DNA from: Symsagittifera roscoffensis
Taxonomy: Eukaryota; Xenacoelomorpha; Acoela; Convolutidae
Direction: 5' to 3'
DNA length: 64,000 bases
NCBI RefSeq assembly: GCF_963678635.1
Contig: NC_087068.1
Coordinates: forward strand, 31,188,318 to 31,252,317
Below, piece after piece: positions 43,173-54,916 of this stretch (position 1 is its first letter; each line of letters starts with the position of its first letter). Below the pieces are notes generated by a model. It worked only from the letters and a program-made list of their open reading frames with translations. It was not told the origin of the DNA and did not search any database. The position numbers and the translations under genes were made by a program.

Positions 43173-43904
43173 CTGAAGTTGCATGATATAGTTAGTATAT
43201 AGGGTAGCATTTTTTGGGGAAAAAATGTTCATTCCTTTCTCCTCTAGACCTCAACCTAGTTACAAAACTGTATAGATCCACCACTAGAGCTTTCGTATTA
43301 TGGAAGTTGTAATTAAGTGGAAGGCTATAAGTGGAAAGAAGGGCTTATTTTAAAATATCCTTTGAGGGTCATATTTTGGCCTTCACCCCGCCCCTTTTTT
43401 CTCTTATTCTCAAGGACAGTTTGTGGCTGATTATGCATCCTGGTTGAAAGCGCAGTATGAGAGTGTAAGAGCATTCCTTCAATTAATCCTGGTAACCATT
43501 CGTCAATGAATTTAGTTATACATTTTTTTATTTTTTTTTCAAAGAAAGAAAAAATTCAGATGGAAAAATTCCTAGAAATAAAAATTTCTAGAAAAAAAAA
43601 CTGTACAAAAACTATTCAAAAAAGAATTCAGCTAAGCAAACAAACAAACCTTCATGCGATGCATGCAAAATAGAGTTATTGATTTTACGATGCAATATAT
43701 GAGTGTATTGTTATTAACTTAAACGCCAAATTTCTTGGCAATTGAACTGTGAAACAAAAAACGAAACTAAAAAAAGCTGATTATTGTTGAAGATCTAATT
43801 AGCTGTTCAACCATATTCATGCATTAAAACCTCACAATTAACGTTTAGACAAAAAAGTTCAGAGTCCTTTGAAAAATGAAAAATTAAATTAATAGCGGGC
43901 GCGT

Positions 43905-43960
43905 GAGTTTATGTGTGCGTGTGTGCAAAAGTGTGTGTGTGTCCTTGTGTGGAGGTGAAC
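43905..43960. repeat. GT-rich low-complexity tract
   Basis: GTGTGCGTGTGTGCAAAAGT followed by GTGTGTGTGTCC; an impure (GT)n microsatellite in the CAP intron. Confidence 0.8.
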
Positions 43961-43984
43961 CCGGATTAGCGCAAAAGTATCGTG

Positions 43985-44225
43985 AGTTAGTTAATTGTGC
44001 CGATTTGGCCAAAATTGCAATCCTTAAACACCAATAACTTTGCAAAAAATTATCACAGGTTACTTATCTTTTCAATCTTAAGCTTGCGGCACCAATAACT
44101 TTTGAATGATTTTTTCAAAAAAAAAGATCAAAATGGCTAATTAAAAAGTCGAAATTTGTCTGAAGAAAAAAGAAACCACCCCAGCACAAATATTCCGTTA
44201 CTCTCGTTTTGAAAGTCGGAATAAA
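43985..44225 (+). repeat. Dispersed repeat R1, partial copy
   Basis: Contains TTGGCCAAAATTGCAATCC, AGTCGAAATTTGTCTGAAGA, GCACAAATATTCCG and the palindromic end (CTCGTTTTGAAAGTCGGAAT), in the same order as 47500-47711. Confidence 0.75.
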
Positions 44226-45104
44226 AATAACACAGTGGTACATTTTAGGTATTATCGATTTTCGACTTGTTATCTAAGCGTTTTTATACCATCTGAGAGA
44301 TCTTGTGGTATAGATCTACAAAGGTTAAGCACTCCTTTGTAGATCTACAAATTTCGAGCGCTCCCCTTTAAATTTAGTTATATTTGGCGCCAAAGGTGCC
44401 TTTAGAAAACTTTTGAAATTGGTCAAGCCAAAAATTGTCGTAAGAATATAGCAAAGGGGTTATCTTTTGGAGACATTTGGCTTCTCCCACTTGCAAATTT
44501 TATCTATTAAAATGTTGATTAACATTGTCTGATTGATATGAAATATATACGAGGGCTAATTAAGCCATGACAACAAATGGAAGCTCTTTTTCCTCTCCTT
44601 CACCTGTAAAATTTTACATATGAAAAGTTTCTTTATTTTATTCGATTGCTATGAATATTGGCATGCAGACTACTAGTACGGCCATGGCAAACATATTTGG
44701 TCTTCTTTATGAACCTTGTAAAACCACTCGTTACACCATAAAATTGATGCTCGTGTGAGGTCGGGGAAAAGGAAAAAAAGCCCAAACGGATTCAGTCTTC
44801 TTGCTTAACCTTTGTAGAAGCACTTGTAACGCCATAAAAAAGAGGCTCATGCGAGGTTGGGGGAATGAGTCAAGAAGGTGGTGTTTTGGCTTTTTAAACA
44901 ACTAAATTGTTGTGTTTAGGAATTAATAAAATCACCAAATCTATACGTGGTCGTGATAAGGACGGGTTTCGATTTTTAGATCTCAACCTTGTGCCTAATA
45001 GCCTAATATAGTTATTTTCCATTTACAGTATCCCTGTAATCCGTCCTAACCAGGTTACTACCAAGGACCAATGGTTTCAAGGTGTCTCATTTCAACTCAC
45101 CATT

Positions 45105-45180
45105 TCATCCGAATGAGTCGGAATCGAACCAAGGACCAAGGTGCCTCACCCTACCACTTGTGCTATTCTCAACTATGATT
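45105..45180 (-). repeat. tRNA-derived segment (possible SINE head)
   Basis: The minus strand has TAGCACAAGTGGTAGGGTG (box A-like) and GGTTCGATTCC (box B), but they are only about 35 nt apart and the acceptor ends do not pair. That argues for a SINE head or tRNA pseudogene, not a working tRNA. Confidence 0.35.
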
Positions 45181-45681
45181 ATACTGTTCTGTTCCAATAA
45201 TATTCCGAGTTCAAGGAACTTAAATCAATCTTTGTCTTTCCACAAACTACACGTGTACTTGGACGTTCTGTGCTGATTGAGCACGTTGTTTAGCTCCGTC
45301 AAAAAGCTGTATAGTCAAAATTATCTCTTAAAATTGAAAAGTCTTGATATCTGTTTCGGCTCCTTTCTTTCTGAACAAGTTTTTATTTACAGACTGAAAT
45401 TTTTGGATCTCTTCTCCCACCTCTATAGAAAACTTTGGCTCACAAGTTCCGATTACTATAAAAATTGACGCGAACTAAATAACTCATTCCAGACATATTT
45501 GATAATTATAACAAATCTTGTTAGGCGACTCGTTACATCATAAAACTTGACGCTGATATGAAAGCCATGGGGTTAGTTAATGGCAAAAGAGTCTTTTCGG
45601 GTCTTTCCCGTTATCCCCCCACCCAAAATTGAAAAACTAATGAGGAGAAAGTGGAGAATTCAACAAAAATAAGTGTAGTAC

Positions 45682-45968
45682 CTGAAATTGCTCTCGAAAG
45701 TACTCTTCACGACTCTGGTGTCTTTGAGAATATGGTGACTAGTGACTGAACTGCCGTGGTACCCCTTGGGGAAGGTCAAATAACCTCCTTTACACAGGTT
45801 GCGAAGGAAGTACTCCACTTCTTTTGCTCCCTCGAAATCCCAATTCAAGGGGGGCAGACCTGCATTCAATCTGTGCGTATTATGAGCGTCTCGGAGATAT
45901 TCAATTGCGCTCATGTTCAAGGAAAAAGCTAATTTAATTAAAAACGGCAAAAAAAGGAAAGCAATCAT
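45682..45968 (-). CDS. CAP/SCP secreted protein, exon 1
   Basis: Starts at ATG 45968 with a signal peptide (MIAFLFLPFLIKLAFSLNMS), so the product enters the secretory pathway. The N-terminal CAP motif follows: IEYLRDAHNTHRLNAGLPPL (family form LxxHNxxRxxxGxxPLxWD), with the first metal-site His in DAHN. The donor AATTTCAG|GTACTA lies at 45682/45681, phase 2. CAP-superfamily proteins (SCP, CRISP, antigen-5, VAL) are extracellular; their molecular roles vary (lipid binding, venom or immune functions), so no specific role is assigned. The complete protein of 242 residues is a normal length for a single-domain CAP protein. Confidence 0.85.
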
Positions 45969-46306
45969 AGCTCTGAAGACTAAGCAATATTTCGAAGAGC
46001 CACGTTACAAATCTAAGCTCTGAGGAAAACAATAGCCGCACGCTTTCTTCCAAACTGAGGCAAGCTTTGATTTTTGACTCTCAGTTTTCCGAAAAGTTCC
46101 AAAAAAAGTTTCTTTAAGAATTCATTTCAAAAACATGCGTGGAGAGAACAAGGCTTTAATAACCGGCTTGTTTCCAGTCCCCCCTTTCAAATTCAAATTT
46201 GAATAGCTTATTTAACCTTGTCATAATGTACTGAAATTTGGCGTGGTGAACAAATCGACAACTGTGAACAAATTTGTTCTTCATACATTACAGCGTAACA
46301 TCACGC

Positions 46307-46518
46307 GGATCTACTTAACAATCTCCCCCCCCCCCCCCCCTATGGTACCTACTTAAGAATCTCCACCCCTATAAATAAATACAGTAAATTAGCACTGAGC
46401 TTTCTATTGAGAATTATAATTTTGCTGCATTCTGATTGGTTGAAAAATCGACCATTTTGACCTACTTAACAATCTCCCCCTTTCTTGAAGGGGAAGGGGG
46501 AGATTGTTAAGTAGATCC
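46307..46518. mobile_element. 212-bp MITE with 8-bp target duplication
   Basis: Perfect terminal inverted repeats of 23 bp begin GGATCTACTTAACAATCTCC (46307-46329, 46496-46518). CATCACGC flanks both sides (46299-46306, 46519-46526), a clean 8-bp target duplication, which points to hAT or another 8-bp-duplicating superfamily. The terminal word CTACTTAACAATCTCCCCC recurs internally at 46461 and, altered, at 46352, next to poly-C (from 46325). Non-coding. Confidence 0.85.
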
Positions 46519-46939
46519 CATCACGCATTTAGCCGTAATAACACGTTAAACAAACGTAAAACTCGGTATTTTGAAAGGGGGAACTCGAAAAGAGCCTAAT
46601 AACCTTGCAGTAGTTTTAGATGATTGAATAGAAAGTTCAGGTTCTAGACCAGACGCTGACCTAGGAATTTATCGAGGGAAAGGGGAAAGGATTTTCAAAA
46701 ATGATTCGAAAATTCTGTCGACCTAAATTTTCCAAGCTCTTCAAAAACACGAAAGATCCTATTTTAACATTTTTGCGTCGTAGGCTAAAGATTGAACAAA
46801 CAGGCCAAAAATGTCATTTGGAAGTTATAAAAAAAACAACTGCATTCACCCTTCTGTGCAAAAGTATTTAATTAGTTTATGTTGCTGACAAAGACGATTT
46901 TAGACAATTTTTAGGGTCGGTCAGCCAAAAGATTATAAC

Positions 46940-47045
46940 GAAAATAGTAATGAAGGATGGCCGAAGGTGTTGAAGGTGGTCAGGGGGTCGATTCCCCGAG
47001 AAAGGTAAGGCGCAACGGCGTAACGTTTCGCTGTTCTATTCAAAA
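46940..47045 (+). repeat. tRNA-like segment (possible SINE head)
   Basis: GGATGGCCGAAGGTG (box A-like) and GGGGGTCGATTCCCC (box B inside a pairing arm) occur about 35 nt apart. GC content is higher than the surroundings. The cloverleaf cannot be completed. Confidence 0.3.
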
Positions 47046-47189
47046 CACATTATCATAATTACAACGAGAAGAAAATAAAGCGGCAAAAATCGCCTAGTAC
47101 TAATGCGGGCTCTTTTCAACTAACCCCGCGTCAAAAATAGTCTAGTACTGATGCGGGCTCATTCCCTACATTTGAAAATCAGAACAAGA

Positions 47190-47716
47190 CAAGACTGCTC
47201 GTATCAGGGCGAAACCCTGAATGTTCCGACTGCCTTTTAAGATTTATGGAGCAGTAATAACATTAAAAAATTCAATAAAACAAAACAAAAAAAAATCTAA
47301 AATTTGAAATTTTTTATGAAAATCATCCCCCCACACGCCATACAAAGTACAAAAGGATATATTTCGCTCCTTGTAACAAACAAATTATGGCACATAAACT
47401 TCTTTTAACCAATTTAGAACGATTTCTAAGGCGGATTAACTCTCCGCTTACGCGTTAATAGCGCGAAATATATCGCGCGTTAATTGTCCCAAATTGGCCA
47501 AAATGGCAATTTTTAAACCCCCGTAACTTTACGAAAAATGATCACAGGTAAAATATCTTTTCAAATTTGAGCTCAAGACAACAATACCTTTCGAATGATG
47601 TAAAAAATTTCCGTCAAAAATGGCTAGTTAAAAAGTCGAAATTTGTCTGAAGAAAAAAAACCCCACCCCGAGCACAAATATTCCGTCACTTTCGTATCGA
47701 AAGTCGGAACAAAAAG
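47190..47716 (+). repeat. Dispersed repeat R1, best single copy
   Basis: Starts near AAGACTGCTCGTATCAGGGC; TGTTCCGAC at 47219-47227 is inverted as GTCGGAACA at 47703-47711, a possible 9-bp terminal repeat. Between them lie TTTATGGAGCAGTAATAACA, CCGCTTACGCGTTAATAGCG, GCGCGTTAATTGTCCCAAAT, the GATCACAGGTAAAATATC block, and the near-palindrome TTCCGTCACTTTCGTATCGA continuing AAGTCGGAA. No coding frame. Other copies: 8646-8806, 34556-35560, 43985-44225, 49345-49570, and ends at 11566-11655, 50845-50885 and 54975-55020. Confidence 0.75.
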
Positions 47717-47719
47717 CTA

Positions 47720-48240
47720 TTTAAAGTTAGCATATTGAAATGAAACGTGGCATGGTGTATGTGCTTTGTTGTACTTTCCCAGTGAAATACACGCCTTGAA
47801 GTTGCTCGGTTGAATTCTTGAATTCTCTAATTCGAATATTTTGCAAAGGAACTGCAAATTTGTTGGGAGAAATGGCTTTCTGAGCAAATGAGTGTGTATT
47901 TTCGAAGATCTGACAATTTTTTGTGCACCTCTTTTTGTGCAAGTCAAAACTTTGTGATGTTACGGTGTAAGCTTACATCGTAACATCACAAAAGTTCGAG
48001 GTGCACAAAAAATGTGCACAAAAGTTGCACAAATGTGCACGTCTGATCTTCAGAAATACACAATCATTTCTCAGAGAACCATTTCCCCAAACAAATTAGC
48101 CGTTTCTTTGCAAAATATCCGATTTAGAGAATTCAACCGAGCAACTTCAAGGCGTGTAATTTTCTTGGAAAGTACAAAAAATAACATATACTGCAGCAAT
48201 TATTTTTATGTTTTATGTACTTTCAAGCAAAAAAAAATTT
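47720..48240. mobile_element. Fold-back element with no loop
   Basis: Two arms of about 250 bp meet at 47971/47972. The central 42 bp (47951-47992) is palindromic apart from one mismatched pair, centred on GTAAGCTTAC. Outer blocks such as GAAGTTGCTCGGTTGAATTC / GAATTCAACCGAGCAACTTC also match. The two open frames (47727-47942 minus, 48012-48242 plus) encode similar peptides because they are the same sequence inverted; neither is a gene. Confidence 0.8.
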
Positions 48241-48344
48241 AAAGAGTCAGCAAATTCTAGCTAGTGTCTCCTGCAGTCGACCACCTGCCTACCCAAAGGG
48301 TTCCCCCTTTATACTATTTTGAGACATCCATTTTTGTTGACGCA

Positions 48345-49135
48345 CCCTAAAAGTTTTCTAAAGGCACCTTTGGCGCCAATATACACTAATTTTGAGGGGT
48401 GAGCGCGCGCCAAAAAAAAACGCAAAAAACTTTTTCGGTCGAAATTTTCCAAAAAGTGCTGAAAAACGCCATTTTTGGCCTTTTTTCTAAAACTTGCCTG
48501 CGGCGCAGAAAATTTGGCCAAATTAGGGTCTTTATAATGATTCGAAAGACCTCAGAAAATCAATTTGGGCGACCTAAGAAAAAGGTCGACAAAAAAAGGT
48601 CGACACTTTCCTCAGGTGTTTGAGGAAAGTGATAAACAATAAACAAATTTGATCTCAACGACCTACATTTCCTGGGGGCAAACTTACGTTGTTTTAATTG
48701 AAGGTCATTGATGATACAAAACCTATAGCGCTCAAAAAGACAATCCGACAAAAAAAATAACCTACGCTTAAAAACCGTAAGCTAAAAGCAAAACAGCAAT
48801 CCCAGCACAAACAAGAAAAAAAAAACAACTTTGTGCGCGGCAGGGGTGGATCTAGGATTTTCTTGAGAAGCGAAGGGTGGATTTTCAAAATGGTTTTTAG
48901 ATCGACCAATTTGATATTTTCCGAGCGCTCCCAGAACACTATAAGGACCCTGCTTTGACCAAAAAATTTTGCGCGGCAGGCAATTTTTCTTTTTAAAAAA
49001 AGGCCAAAATGCAGTTTTGAGCATGTTTTGGAGAACTTTGACAAAAAATGCGTTTTTTTGGCGCGCGTTCTTCAAAATTAGTATGCATTGGCCTCGTTGG
49101 CCCTTTAGAAAAATTTTATTGCTAACTGGCTGGCC
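48345..49135. mobile_element. Fold-back element, second family
   Basis: Arms about 48345-48575 and 48890-49135 match in inverted orientation (AAGTTTTCTAAAGG / CCCTTTAGAAAAATTTT; GGTCTTTATAATG / CACTATAAGGACC; GGCGACC / GATCGACC). The interior carries a perfect 11-bp stem with a 6-nt loop (CACTTTCCTCA, 48604-48631). A related scrap occurs at 44380-44430 (TTGGCGCCAAAGGTGCCTTT) and a weaker one at 46660-46790. Frames 48399-48623 (plus) and 48782-49198 (minus) are the two arms translated. Confidence 0.7.
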
Positions 49136-50782
49136 TAAAATGAATATAAAAAATAAATTATAACAAAGGAGGGACACTTTGGTTGGTGAGGGGGTCAAAC
49201 CCCCCCCCCCTGTTGTGCAAACACTTCAGCGTACCGAATAAGAAAATGAAGGTTTTTGAAAATTTTGAGATCCTTTTCCATTGAACAAGATTTCAATTAG
49301 GAAATTTTTTATGATTGAAAGGAAAGACAACGCCGTCAAGAATGAACCAAAAGAATAACAAGACTGCTCGTATCAAAGCGAAGCTTTCTTAGTCCTATGG
49401 AGCAGTGTTTGCCTAAAAAGTAGATAACTTAACAAAAATGAATATATTTATTTTTTAAATTTTTGAGATGTTTTGTTATACCTCCACAAGCCATATAAAA
49501 TACAAATTGTTAGATTTTGCCCCTAGTAAAATATCAGTTATGACAAATAGCCTGCTTCAACCAATATGAAAAAAATATGACGGCCATACTGTATTTGAAA
49601 AATATTTCCGTTCAATTGTCGCTGAAAACTGTAATCAAATTTCTCAGCAAGTCTTTATTATTTGTTGAATATTTCGACTCAACAAGATCAACGCTTTACT
49701 AGAAAACGTCAGTTGGTAATATCATACCAGAAAAAAATCAGGACTTCGAGTGTGATATCAGATAACAATCTCTTTCAGTTTAAAAGACAGACTGACTGGT
49801 CTGAGAAAAACTGGTCTGAATGTTTTTGTTTTCCTGACTAATTCGAGAGTTTGATAAGAATTTAGCAGTCAAATTTTTTTTAATCCAACAGGTTCGATCA
49901 AGTTCAGTTCAGTTCTCATAGTACAAAAATTGGAAATTTGGTCCGTCTATGTAAAAAACTTTCTGTTTCTTTTTTGGTTGTCAGTGAGGCTGTTCAAAAG
50001 CTGCTTTTGTTCACAGGAATGTGTTACTTATGAGTTTTTTTTTTGGAAAAACAATTTTTTTGTTTCTCTTTAAAAGTATGTGATACTTCTGCTTCACTTG
50101 AATTTAAGGGAAGAAACGATCCTGAGAAGGAAATAATGATCTCATATCTTGTTTAAGGTCTGATAAAACATGGCATGTTTATTTTGCAAGTGAGCCATAG
50201 TTTTCTACGCTTTTGTTTAAAATGCTGAAAGTAAGTTTTTGTTGCAGCACGAGCTGTATATTCAAAGAATTATTTAAGATGTCACAATTTACAACAAATT
50301 TTTTAGCATCAAAGCAAAGCTTGAATTGTTACAATTTTCCTATAATTTTAAGCAGAAAATTTTACGTTTTTTTTAAAGAAAATTTTTCAACATTTTCGAA
50401 ATAAATGAAAAATTGCTGAAATTTTTCCCCACACGCTAGTAAAATCTCACACACGTTAATTTAAGTAGTAACTTAGCAAATGTTTTTTTTTCGCACGAGT
50501 GAAATAATTCACTATCAGAGGGACGATGATAGTGAATGAATTTCCCGAGTGCGTGAAAAACCAGTTGCGTAAATGCTTCAGTCAACGAAAAGTTTATAAG
50601 TGCATGTTAATTTTTATACATGCGAAAGCAGTTGTTTTCTTATTTTAAAATTTGTTTTGAACTACCTCTACAGCTCACTAGCGAGCGTGCATGTAAAGAA
50701 TTTTTTCACCCTGATTGAACGCACGATGTGGACTAACTTGTTTTGTCCATACAACAAATTTAATGTACTGATTTTTTCATGA
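49136..50782. other. No gene; contains a worn R1 fragment
   Basis: R1-like text at 49345-49570 (ACAAGACTGCTCGTATCAAA, CCTATGGAGCAGTG). The remainder is AT-rich with no recognisable frame. Confidence 0.45.
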
Positions 50783-53700
50783 ATTGCGTATGAACTTTCT
50801 GACAGTATAAAAATGCTAGTTTAAAAGTGAAAAAGCCATACCGAGCAGAAATATTCTGTCACTTTCATCGAAAAAAGCAACAATAATTGAAGAATAACGG
50901 CAACAAGGCATTAAGCGCAAAGTTTGAAATAATGATCTGGTTAGGACACGCAACACTTTCTAAATTCTTAATTTGTACTATTGCGATTGAATATAAATTG
51001 GAAGGCTTATAAATTAGAGATTTTCAAATCAATCAAATCAAGTTTTTAAGAGAAGATACTAGCTGTTTTTTTTAATATGCGCCCAAATTTTGTGTTAAAG
51101 TGCTAATTGAGTACCAAATACATTGATTTTGTTGATAACATTTTCTCAGAATTTTAAAACAAAATCCTAAGATCATTCAATAAAAACAGCAAAAAATTTA
51201 TTTTGCAGTTCCGAAAACAAAAAAAGCATGTTCAAAATTATTTAAGTTAATTAGATAGTTTCATTGCACTGAACGCTTTGTTGAACAAATACCATAATCT
51301 CGAACCCATTTAAGCATGGTGCGAACTTGGGCGTTTGTAGGGTAACTCGCAAGCACCATTAAAATATCTCAATTAAAGCTATTTGAAACTCATTCTTAAT
51401 CTAATTTTGCGCTTCGAACTTCAAGATTGGATTTTTTTGAATAAACGTAGAACAAACCGATAATTAGTTTTTTTTATTCCAATAGGAAATTTAACACAGA
51501 GGTGAAGCTGCCATTCGCAAACACAAAAAGAGCTCTAAACAGGCAAAACAAAAAGACATAAGGCAAAAAAAGACTAAAAATACAACTTGAGAAAAATTTT
51601 TGCTGAGATTAGGAATATCACGTTCGCCATTCTGCTCCAGGATCGCTTGTAATTTTACTAACACTACCCACCAATGAAGCAGCTACAGTTACTATCAAAT
51701 TGCCAATCCTAGGTAGCAAAAAATTGACCAAAAAAACTACTTTAAAATTCCGGATTAGAATCTCCGACCTGTTGATTTAGAGTCTCACATCCTGGCATCT
51801 GCGCCACGGTTGTTCGGAAGTAAGCTAGTGGCCCAGATAATGCGGGATGCGCCTTTTTCATTACTTTTAATCATATTGTACTGATATGGAAATGCGTAAT
51901 TTTGAAAGTTTCAAAAAATTAACTTTAAGCTAAACCCTAGTGCTCTTAGCTAGGGAATTAGCCGCTCATTTAAAGGAGAAAACTACTACTATCTCATTCA
52001 GGTAAATTATTTTGCTCGGAAACAATTGAAAGGTAATTTCTGAAACAATTGAAAAAGATTCCAAAAACTGATCAAAAGTTTAAAATTTGACTTTTCCTAA
52101 ATTCATAAACTTTTCTCTACTAAAGCATGGGAATATCCTTTCTTGCAGGGAAGATTTTCACAGTCTTAACTATAGACTGAATCCTTAATATCAGGTTTAG
52201 CTGATAGTTTTTGAGAAAATTGATGAAATTTCTATTCAAAAATGGTTTGAATTTCAAAAAATGAGTTTTTCACAAGTCCATATCGGATTTTCTTCAAACA
52301 ATTAGGGTGTAACAGATGACGCAGGCAAAATTTAAGCACCGTGCTTGTTTGATAAACTATCAACCTTCGAATCGGTAGGTTAGTTTTCGGAAAAGTTTCC
52401 AAAAAAACAGGCATCATTTCGAAAAGTGGACCTTCCTAATGCCATTTTTTTTTCAAAACGTAAGACGTAGGCGCTTGCTCAGAGGAAAGTCGCCTAAATA
52501 ATTTTTGCTTTCGGTTAAACTCTTGTCTCCAATTTTACAAGGTAGTTTTTGAAAAGTCAAATTTTCAAAATCTACAAATTTCAAAAAATTGGTGTTTGAG
52601 GACATAACTTTTTTTCCACCGAATTTGGGGAATAGCAGCTTCAGAAGAGAAAATCCCCATGATTTTTTCATTTGATTGATACTTTCATTCGCAGATTTGT
52701 GCTTTTTATTTTGAAGAAAATGAAGAAAAAAATACAAAAGTAGGTCAAAAATCCCCCATCTGAAACATTCGAAGGCCGTAGAATATCGAGAAAAATGAAA
52801 AGAGAGAGAAAAGCGAAATAAACAGACACATAGAAGATAAGCCGAATTTTTTTATTGGTGTGATGCTTTTTTTTCGAAAATACCTACAGTAGTTTTTGAG
52901 AAAAATTAAAACTTCTGCGGAAAGTGCAAAAGTTTTCCAAAGCGTTGCATAATACTGTTTTTTCAAACAGGACCTAACACTAGCCAAACATAAAGCAGCA
53001 ACATATTCTAATAATTTGCCTTAAATAAGCTTTAATATGATTAAATTGAAGTAGACCTAAAGTGCCACCAAATGAGCACTTTTATGTGATTTAGATTGGA
53101 AAAAAAAGCTGCGTAATAATAGACTACGCTTCCCTTGTTTAAGACAAATGCTTCGTAATTTTACATTACACTTCGATTGTGTAAACAGCGAACAGGCAGT
53201 AACAACAGAATCAAGAAACACAAGGAAACCGAAAAAAATTGACAATTCTTTTTTTTAAATTAAATTTCAAAGTATATATAGAACCTTTATGTACGACCTT
53301 TGATAAAAAAAACTCACCTTGAGAAAACTGGATCAATACCAGGTTAAGGGAAATCTTAAAATTATATTCCATCATCTTTCATCTGATGAATTTGAATTGA
53401 ACTGAAAAAAGCATACATACCTTGATATATGCATTTAAGTGTATTGATATATGCATCAAAAAGTATCAATGCACATATGTAGTTATTTTAAAAAACCATT
53501 TTAAAAAAACATTCCTGAAAAAAAAAGCACCACGACCTATAAAAGGTCTTCAGTACGTTCGACTCTTGAAAATTAAATTCCACATTCGAAACTAGAAGTC
53601 GATCACATTTTTTGTGTCATTTCAGCTTTAATAAATAGGGAGTGCATTTTGCGTACCTTCTAGCAAATGAACCTGAATTAAACTGAATAAATGTATATAT

Positions 53701-54895
53701 ACCTAACGTTATTTATGAGCCTGAATGCACTTTTTTTGTTATTAGAGCATTTTAAGACTTTTCATGAAAAAAAAACCTTCATCACGACCTATATAAAAAT
53801 CTGAACTACGTTCATCGACTCTTACAAATAATAATAGAACAAAATAAAGAAACTGCACAAAACCGGAATTTGTAAATTAGCAAATTCAAAATGACGTTAT
53901 GTTAATTAGATGTCTCTTGGCTGACAAGAAACGAGATGACGAACGAATGATTCAAAATGATTCAGTGATTCGCTTGCTAACCTAATCGCAACCGTAAAAA
54001 CTTCAAATGCACATTATTTTTAACAATTAAAAAAATAGTATCTTAATGATACTCAAATAGTTGTTGACATGTGTTAACTTGATAATTTTTCTTTAATTGG
54101 TCAGAATCTTGATTCCTCTTTTCAGAAGTTTTCACAACTTCTCAATGGCTGCATAGCTTTTTTTAAACCCTGATGCAGTTTACATTAAATATAGCTCAAT
54201 ATAGTGCATCTAAGTTCAAACTCAATTCATAAGTTCAAGTGCATCTGTGAGAGCATTTCTTCGGCGCTAAATATTTTAGATACTGTTGACTGATTTCCAA
54301 TTTTTAATCACTGTTGAGAGCGTATGATTTAAGTTTAATTTCAATATTCAGAATAGTCGCTGATCGAACGAGCGACTTATTATCCATCTTTGTCAAAATT
54401 TTCAGTTTCTTTTCATAAGAGCAGAAATATACATAAAAAACACAAATTAAATAAAGACATGTTCAATAAATAAAAACATTTGCTTCGACAATCAGTTTTC
54501 CTTGCAAAAGAAATTCACTAGTTTGATTTTGGCTCCTTGTTCGATTGGGAGGAGGCGTTAGAAGCAGCTGCAGCTGCCATAGTGCTGGCAGCCTCTTCTC
54601 TAAACAGCATCTTGTAGCAGTTCTGTACATCTGCCAGTTTCAGTTGGGACTCCTTCAGTTGCTGTTCTAACTCAACCGACAGGTCACTGTGATCTGAAAC
54701 GACATTTCCGCCCAATATTACCAAATACTTAACATACACTGGTTTTGTTCAAGTTAGAATACATTGCCATGTTAAACAAGTCAAAAATTAGTTCGTCTTT
54801 GATAGATATCTCAAGCCATCGTAAATATTGTTCAAAATCGAGAAACAACGTTTTACTCAAAACTAAGCCTGACTTATCCCAAACAAATTTAAAAA
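50783..54895. repeat. 4.1-kb tandem duplication, unit 1 (distal)
   Basis: Matches unit 2 (54917-59028) with an offset of 4,127-4,136 bases and only occasional single-base changes and small indels (for example GAAGAAAATGAAGAAAAAAA versus GAAGAAAAAAA near 52725/56855). Both units start ATTGCGTATGAACTTTCTGA. The only host coding sequence inside is a copy of the last WTAP exon. Other open frames (52232, 52453, 52745 and 53057, all minus) are preserved in both units merely because the whole segment is. Confidence 0.95.
54518..54693 (-). CDS. WTAP: WTAP homologue: duplicated copy of the last exon
   Basis: The predicted peptide is identical to that of the exon at 58645-58820: 57 residues from HSDLSVELEQQLKES through an Ala-rich stretch to a stop. 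The AG acceptor (TTTCAG at 54694-54695), its phase and the stop are all preserved, so it could serve as an alternative terminal exon. It lies about 4.1 kb further downstream on the gene's strand, beyond the first terminal exon. The reading outside the exon (MYVKYLVILGG...) is intron. Confidence 0.75.
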
Positions 54896-54916
54896 ATTTT
54901 AGGAAAAATAAAAAAA

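Larger units (their letters stand above)
43173..45681 (-). other. Intron of the CAP gene (2,509 bp), repeat-filled
   Basis: GT at 45681-45680 and AG at 43174-43173, same phase on both sides. It holds a GT-rich stretch (43905-43960), an R1 fragment (43985-44225), a scrap of the 48345-49135 fold-back family (about 44330-44430), a set of loose repeats containing TCGTTACACCATAAAA-like text (about 44715, 44825, 45530) and a tRNA-like segment (45105-45180). Confidence 0.75.

Noticed and set aside
45105-45180. Functional tRNA gene
   Set aside because: Box A to box B distance is too short and the acceptor stem cannot be formed.
47727-48242. Two similar small proteins encoded on opposite strands as a gene pair
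   Set aside because: They are the two arms of one fold-back element translated in opposite directions.
48399-49198. Lys-rich frames on both strands as divergent genes
   Set aside because: Also the arms of a fold-back element; no shared domain beyond the inverted repeat.
52745-52987. 80-residue minus-strand frame present in both duplicated units, as a conserved gene
   Set aside because: The entire 4.1-kb block is nearly identical, so conservation of this frame has no weight; its composition is that of AT-rich non-coding DNA.
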